Assembly: GCA_963169105.1 (NCBI GenBank)
Contig: OY720639.1
Coordinates: forward strand, 49,519,848-49,583,847
DNA: 64,000 bases
Source: Ceriagrion tenellum
Lineage: Eukaryota > Arthropoda > Insecta > Odonata > Coenagrionidae
Reading direction: 5' to 3'
Below are positions 58,430 to 64,000 of the stretch, one piece after another. The notes below the pieces were generated by a model. The model was not told the DNA's origin, made no database searches, and saw nothing but the letters and a program-made list of their open reading frames with translations. Position 1 is the first letter of the stretch, and the number at the start of each line of letters is the position of its first letter. The position numbers were made by a program, and so were the translations under genes.

Positions 58430-60885
58430 TGTTCGAAATACTTAAATTGGCACTGGATAACCGGAAATGAATTAGCTTTCGAATTAATTGCATTAATTAT
58501 TATTTCAATGCACTCTGTTTTCTTATCTTACATCATAAATTAGAAATTTATGGTGGAATTCGGTATACGAATCCACCGATCACATCACCTAACGCTGTAC
58601 GCCTTCGGTGTCATTTATTTATTTCACGACGCTTTGGAGAGTTTTCTGGTCGATGGTTCGGTACCTTAGGTACATAAATCTACTACCCAATATCTTGAAG
58701 TATTACTTGCAGTATATATCATCGAACTGGCGGAGAAAAAGGGGTCGTAAAAACACGTATAGTTAACCCAGAGACGTCTGCTATAAGGATTGATAACTTA
58801 AACAGCGCAGCCTGTGGCCAAAAGTGGAACTTCAATTCTTTCGCTTCCATTGGCAAGAGTCGAGATGGGAGTTTTCCGCCCGTATGCAGTGTTCTAGGCA
58901 GTAACGCAGAGCTAGTTGCGCAAAACGAAGAAATTATAACATAAATAATTATACTATGAATGGGACAACGACGAGAATGCAGCAACTGGTAACTGAACCT
59001 TTGCGTGTCCGCTGTTCTAAATATAAAATAAATTATAGGATAAGGTGCACATAGGGAATTTTCATTTGGGATGAAATTCTATTCTTTAAAAACGAGCAAT
59101 AACGGTTCTCAAAGGGTCTACGTTACATGAAAAGGGCAAAAATATGGAGTTGAAAAGAGAACTGGATTCAAGAAGGCTACTTGATAGGGCATTGGATAAG
59201 CAGAAACAAAGTTGTCATTCACCTCTTAGAGAGTATACCAATAACCTCATCCGGCAATTTTGGAGGCGCCCAATGACCGAATGCAATTAAAAATTACACT
59301 GTATAAAATGGCATCAAAAGTAGTGATGAAACCAAAGATGGTTTTTGTAGAGCCGTCCACTGTAATGCAGTTTCAGCTCTTTTTCAAATAAAAGTTCTCA
59401 TTTCATCATCTTGCATCCATTTCTCCTGTTTGCTTTCCGAAGAACTCTTATCTTAGAATATATTCAATATGCTAGTCCCATACACTTCTTCGATTATTTT
59501 CATACGATGTGCACCAAAGACTTTTTGATATTAAAATAATAACTATTACTTTACTTCAAGGTAGGTTAGCTCCAACTACAATACAAAAGAATTGGGCGCC
59601 GTTCATTTTTCCAGCGGCCTTTCTAACTCTGATGCTGGCTTTTAATTTGTTGTTATCCGCAGCCGACGGAAAGGTAGGTGGTGCGAATGTATGCAAACTA
59701 GCAACTGGATGGAAGTTAGTCAGTTGGAAATTAGGATGTCAATGGACTTAGAAAAATTCATGAAACTACTTGGTTTTTGGTAGCTCTCGGAGGAACGACC
59801 ATATCAACTGGTAAAAGTACACGTAACGCGAATAATATATTCACTAATGTCAACATACGCCTCGATGAAAAGACATCCAGCAGTATGGCTCCACTGATAT
59901 TTCATTTTTCAGCTTTTGTTGCCTATCAGCGTTGAATCCTGAATCCTTAAAATAAGGTTGGTCCACAGGTAGAGTAGCTAATTTGTTGACTTTCTCTCTA
60001 ATGCTTGTTTCTAATCTGCAACTTAGTAATGACATCACGTATGATTCCCGTATTTCCTGTGTCCTCATATCTCGTAAACGTGGTTAAAATATTCATTAAT
60101 ATAAACAGTCTCTCTAGCTTTGAAAGCATATCTATAGCGTAGTGCATGTAGATGAAAGTTGTTGGTGCAAAATAGTGCATAGAAGTGATAACCCGCCTTC
60201 TCAACACACCCTTGAGGAGGGTTACAGGACGACACGAAGATGCAGACTTCATTTACATGTGCACATCAATGATGGTAGAGTTCTGTAAGCCTTTGAGATC
60301 ATTCCTGGTGATTTGAGATGGCAACCTACAACTGAGGTCATTTGTGCCATTACAGGGAGTTGAGTAGGCAAACAATTACTAAGGGTATATATGAAGAGCA
60401 AAGAGAAACCCGATGTCAGAAATAGTATGCTCTTAATTAATGAAGGGGTCAACAGCTTAACCATTCTATCCAACAATGATCGTCGTTCGTACCGTACTAG
60501 GAGACGAATGTCGTATGAATATGAGAAATATCAACGAATTAGTAGTCTTTAACCCTGCTACCAAACAATGGTCAGCGCTGGTGTCACGAGCGGAGACCAG
60601 AAATGATGAAGAAAAATAATAAAACAAGGCAATAAATATGGTGAAAGAAATGATGTTTCCTCTGATGAGTAGGGAAAGGGTAGTCTATTTTGGTTTTAAT
60701 GCAATTACGCATGTCTCAAAACGTCACAGGGATATGGAAATTAATAATTTGTTCGCTTGCTCTTTGCTCGTGACGATTCTTCGTGAGGGCAGCACTAAGT
60801 TACGGTAGTGTAGCGTGAATACGTTTTGGCGGATCACTTTGGCGTTTACGATATCATTCTGAACCGAGTATAACTCTTCGTGTAG
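58430..60885. other. Intergenic DNA, no gene recognised
   Basis: No gene or repeat end was recognised. The frames at 58719-58985, 59509-59751, 59998-60252 and 60249-60476 are 75-88 codons and lack known motifs. Confidence 0.45.
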
Positions 60886-60914
60886 CTTCCAAGTATGGGT
60901 ACGGATACAAATGA

Positions 60915-61000
60915 AAAATCTCCGCTACGGCCGGATTTCAAACCTGGGACCTCAAGATGGGGAGCCAGCACTTAAGATACTTGACCGCTCATGTTCCCTG
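60915..61000 (-). repeat. tRNA-derived SINE head (minus strand)
   Basis: On the minus strand AGCGGTCAAGTATCTTAAGT (60989-60970) is an A-box-like region and GGTTTGAAATCC (60943-60932) a B-box-like word, followed by GGCCGTAGCGGAGATTTTTC. The spacing fits a tRNA with a long variable region or a small insertion. A one-base insertion in the B box makes transcription unlikely. Confidence 0.5.
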
Positions 61001-61239
61001 AAATATTTCGTTTCTATTAAGGAAGACGTTGCAAATCTCCCATTCTACCCTTTATTAAGACGAGGGGATACTGTTTGAATATGCAAGCGGAAATTTTCCA
61101 AGAAATAGTCTTTCACGAAGGCATTTAAGCGGGAGCAATCCGGGCAGACTATGGGGCCCTCGCGAGAAAACAGTGATAGCCCGACGAGGAAGGTGAATGC
61201 CATCCTCCTCAAAGAGTACATTTAAGAAAATTGTCATCA

Positions 61240-61600
61240 TCATTGGTCACTCAATCCTAAAATTGGTTGATTGCAGCACTCCACCCGTCCCTATCCAATG
61301 CTAGTTCCCTTACCTCGTGGTATCCCTTCCTATGTACTTTCCTCGTTATTTGGTCCATAAACCTATTCCTGGGTCTTCCTCTGGGGACTTTTACCTCTAT
61401 TTTTACCTTCAATTCTGTTCTTCACAAACCCATTGTGTCTCTGGGTGTATCCAATCCATCTGGTTCTTCTTTTCTGTATGGTGTTCCATACGATGCTTAT
61501 GAAGAAAAAATCTATGAAAACTATATTCTCAAGAAATGGTTGAATTGCTTGATGAAGAATCATTGCATGGCATCTATGCTGCATTTCATATCTCTCCCCA
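61240..61600 (-). pseudogene. LINE ORF2 C-terminal fragment (minus strand)
   Basis: The minus frame 61584-61363 reads IQKRRTRWIGYTQRHNGFVK, then NRIEGKNRGKSPQRKTQE. After a frameshift the expected text RNRFMDQITRKVHRKGYHEV and LALDRDGWSAAINQF follows down to about 61260, with ATGATGATGAC just beyond, a plausible 3' tail. The motifs match the LINE fragment at 43370-43690, so the two are copies of one family or of close relatives. No polymerase core remains. Confidence 0.65.
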
Positions 61601-62320
61601 TTACCGAGTACCGGTTACGTTTAAAATGGTATATTTTTTAACTTAATTTAGGTTTTGTTCTTTTCAATCACAATTAAATTTATTTTTAACTAATTAATTT
61701 CGATTTACGGAGAAAGATTTGCCACCACTGCTACATATTTTAAGCTTATACGTGAAAACGGTGTTTCATTGCATTCTAACACGTCACCGCACTGATGAAA
61801 ACCCCAACCGTCGGAAGACGTCATTCCAATCCCTTTACTGTCACCATGGGTGCCATAGATGCAACGCGCCTCCGCGCACAGCTGAAGGAATATATTTCCT
61901 CGGTCGGGAGCTAATGAGGAGACGTTCTCGGGGAAAGAAATTCACGCGGTGTTTCCTCCCGATGTGAGAGCGTTGTGTCTTCCGAGGACGAGTGCCTTCG
62001 GCGGAAGATGAATTTCCATCCGGCCCTGGCTGCCAATGTTTGTGTGGGGCACGGCAGGTGGGATTGGTTCATCAAAGGGGGCGGGGTGAGGGTGTGATTA
62101 CTAAGTTACAAATGTTCACTCAGGTGCCAAGCCGCAAGATTGCGTGATCCAGTGAATTACTTGGTTGAGCGGGGAAATCGTGAAGGAGCAAATTTTCATT
62201 CCCGGCCTCATATAGAATCCCACCCGTCCTAATGCAGTTTCATGACGATGCGGCAATGCTCGTTGGAAATCCATTTGAACTTCTTGGGTGAGAGAAAATT
62301 AATAATATTCCCGGAGCGCG
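61601..62320. other. Intergenic DNA, partly GC-rich
   Basis: 61780-62090 is GC-richer than average with scattered CpGs; an 82-codon plus frame (61719-61967) has no recognised domain. It leads into the possible core promoter at 62323. Confidence 0.4.
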
Positions 62321-62322
62321 CG

Positions 62323-62353
62323 TATAAAAGCATGATCCTCTTTTCCCTCAGAT
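62323..62353 (+). promoter_or_regulatory. Possible core promoter (TATA box and initiator)
   Basis: TATAAAAG at 62323-62330, preceded by GGAGCGCGCG, is followed by TCAGAT at 62348-62353, an arthropod-like initiator with its A at 62350. The TATA-to-Inr distance is about 27 bp, slightly short of the usual 30 or so. No start codon with a long frame follows, so an untranslated first exon or a chance match are both possible. Confidence 0.25.
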
Positions 62354-62479
62354 TTTTATCTGCGATTAACGGCGGACTTGAGTAATGAGACAATTTATCG
62401 TCGATTTGAATTTTCCTACGATGAATCGATTTTATCCATTACTACAAGATTTTTCCGGCCTAATATCAATATGAAGAGA

Positions 62480-64000
62480 AAAATGCTGCGTACGATTAAA
62501 TTGAATTAACTATATTCAAAGTAAATGCATTACAGAGCAGTCACTAAACATATGAAGAGGCTACGAAAAGAGAACGCAAGAATCAAATCCTTTCATTCAC
62601 TCATGCGATACTAAAAATTCCAAGTTTACCATCAGAGTAAGCTTATCAAAGAAAAAAGAAGAAACCTATGCTCCGAATCCAATGGTTTGTATAAATTAAA
62701 AGTAGGTATTTTAAAGGTCAAATTGGAGGTCTTTTGAACTTTTCAAACATAGCTTACTTATTCTTCTAGCTCATATTGAACACGTGTTCAAATGTTGCTT
62801 GAGCCATCGGGAGGTTAGAAAATCTATACCGTTCAAACAAACACAATTTCAGTTTCATAGATATCGAAAGATTCGTGGAAAAAATGAAATGTGAAGGAGC
62901 GAAATTTCAAATTTATGGAAAGTGTTTGACCCCCGCTCCATTGATACGAAAAATGAAACATTGCGGAGAGAATCCTCGTCATTAACGAATGGTATTTATT
63001 TTTATACAGCTGTAAGAGATTGATAGTTGAAAGTAGTCATCACAAATATTTTACCATTATTTAAATGGTCTTGGTAAGTAACAGCACTTGGAAAATTCTC
63101 AACCCTTGGTCCCCCAGCTGAAGGTCATCTCAACTTTTTTCTCAAAAATAATGAATTTCCCAGCAGTAAATCTCTCTCGAGGTCTTCGGATATTCTTTTT
63201 CCCCCATATTTCTTTTTCATATAGTTTCCTTTTTTAATCCTTTGTGACCCTGGCCAACTGACATACATGCCACAAGTTCTAGCGGTGGCTTAAAGAGATA
63301 AATAAAATTGAAAAATGGCGCTATTAGACCATTTTTTAGATTATAATAGGACAATGAATGGATACTTATTTTTCGATAGAACTACTGACATGGTACGCGA
63401 AATGGAGTGCACGGTATGTTTTAATTTTTTTGACAGCTGAAAGTGCAAGATATCAATTTTGATCCTAAAAACTAGAAATACATCCATTACGTGTTTTTCT
63501 GTAGTTTTCTTCTTAAAATAATTAGCAGATAGAATATTATTGTATTATATAAAGCATTCAATTAAAATTTAAAGATAAATTGTGGCCATTAATGGATTTC
63601 TTATTAACTGAGGGGCAAATAATTTGGCAGGTGAAATTATTATAATTGAATGACTGATATAATAGAACTGTCACTTGTTAAAACCTAAACTGCAAGCAAA
63701 TGCGAGGAAGTTAGAGGAAGAAGCTTATTTTATAACCTCATTAACCGTTTGTCCGACTACATATTCTCTGTAACGCTTTCGTTGAAAGATGAGCAATGGG
63801 TTTTTCTTCCAACGGACCTTTTAATTCATAACGGAGACCTTTGCCAATTTATCTTGGTTCAAAAACTTAACGACTTTCCTTTACGCATTAAGGACACCAT
63901 TAAAACTCATTTTATATTCTTCAGTCGACGATGTTTTGCTTTTCATTCAGCCCCACCACCCGAGGCTGATAACTTTTTTCCGTTAAGCTTTCTTGGAACT
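62480..64000. other. Gene-free AT-rich DNA
   Basis: No coding region, SINE box or inverted-repeat end was recognised to the window edge. Confidence 0.45.

Overview
The window is eukaryotic, AT-rich, largely non-coding DNA, most likely from an arthropod and probably an insect. The reasons are the absence of dense or intact open reading frames and the mix of decayed repeats: non-LTR retrotransposons, tRNA-derived SINEs, Penelope-like relics and small inverted-repeat DNA elements. I recognise no intact host protein-coding gene, rRNA, functional tRNA or CRISPR array. Every stretch with a recognisable protein signature is a transposable-element relic.

Layout. 1-3.1 kb: no gene, with one GC-rich block. 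3.28-3.51 kb: two tRNA-derived SINE heads lying head to head. 4.15-8.03 kb: element A, a near-complete but frameshifted CR1/L2-type LINE (ORF1 with an SGNH-esterase-like domain, then endonuclease, reverse transcriptase, a C-terminal domain and a GC-rich 3' end). 8.31-9.12 kb: antisense 3' part of a second LINE family ending in TATG repeats. 9.1-13.3 kb: little. 13.35-17.32 kb: element B, a relative of A that keeps the GC-rich 5' part of ORF1. 17.3-23.2 kb: gene-free. 23.2-28.2 kb: repeat-dense, with Penelope-like relics, a LINE fragment, a ~130-bp tandem array and a repeat shared with 41 kb. 28-33.5 kb: a CRE-motif cluster, SINEs and purine-rich DNA. 34.07-34.79 kb: direct plus inverted repeat cluster and a near-perfect hairpin. 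35-42.7 kb: sparse small repeats. 43.4-46 kb: LINE fragment, a long-arm inverted repeat, and a small TIR element carrying a THAP-type zinc-finger start. 47.7-52.1 kb: diverged repeat pair, a hairpin flanked by 15-bp direct repeats, and an 810-bp TA-flanked TIR element. 53.1-53.7 and 57.1-57.7 kb: CpG-rich blocks that may be regulatory. 60.9-61.6 kb: SINE and LINE fragment. 62.3 kb: a possible TATA/Inr pair.

How the parts work together. Elements A and B share one architecture, and both read FAND at the catalytic FADD box of the reverse transcriptase. In B one in-frame TGA sits where A has an Arg codon. These changes, and the GAAA-to-AAAA changes in hammerhead-like motifs at 24.1 and 25.2 kb, fit decay at CpG. 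The SINEs would depend on a LINE for mobilisation; no SINE tail was matched to a LINE end here. The inverted-repeat elements at 43.8, 45 and 51.3 kb look non-autonomous, since none carries an intact transposase. The items most worth following up are the Penelope-like relic at 27.6-28.2 kb with hammerhead-like motifs in opposite orientation at its two ends, the 51.3 kb element with a repeated subterminal motif, and the THAP-bearing TIR element at 45 kb. All family assignments were made by eye.
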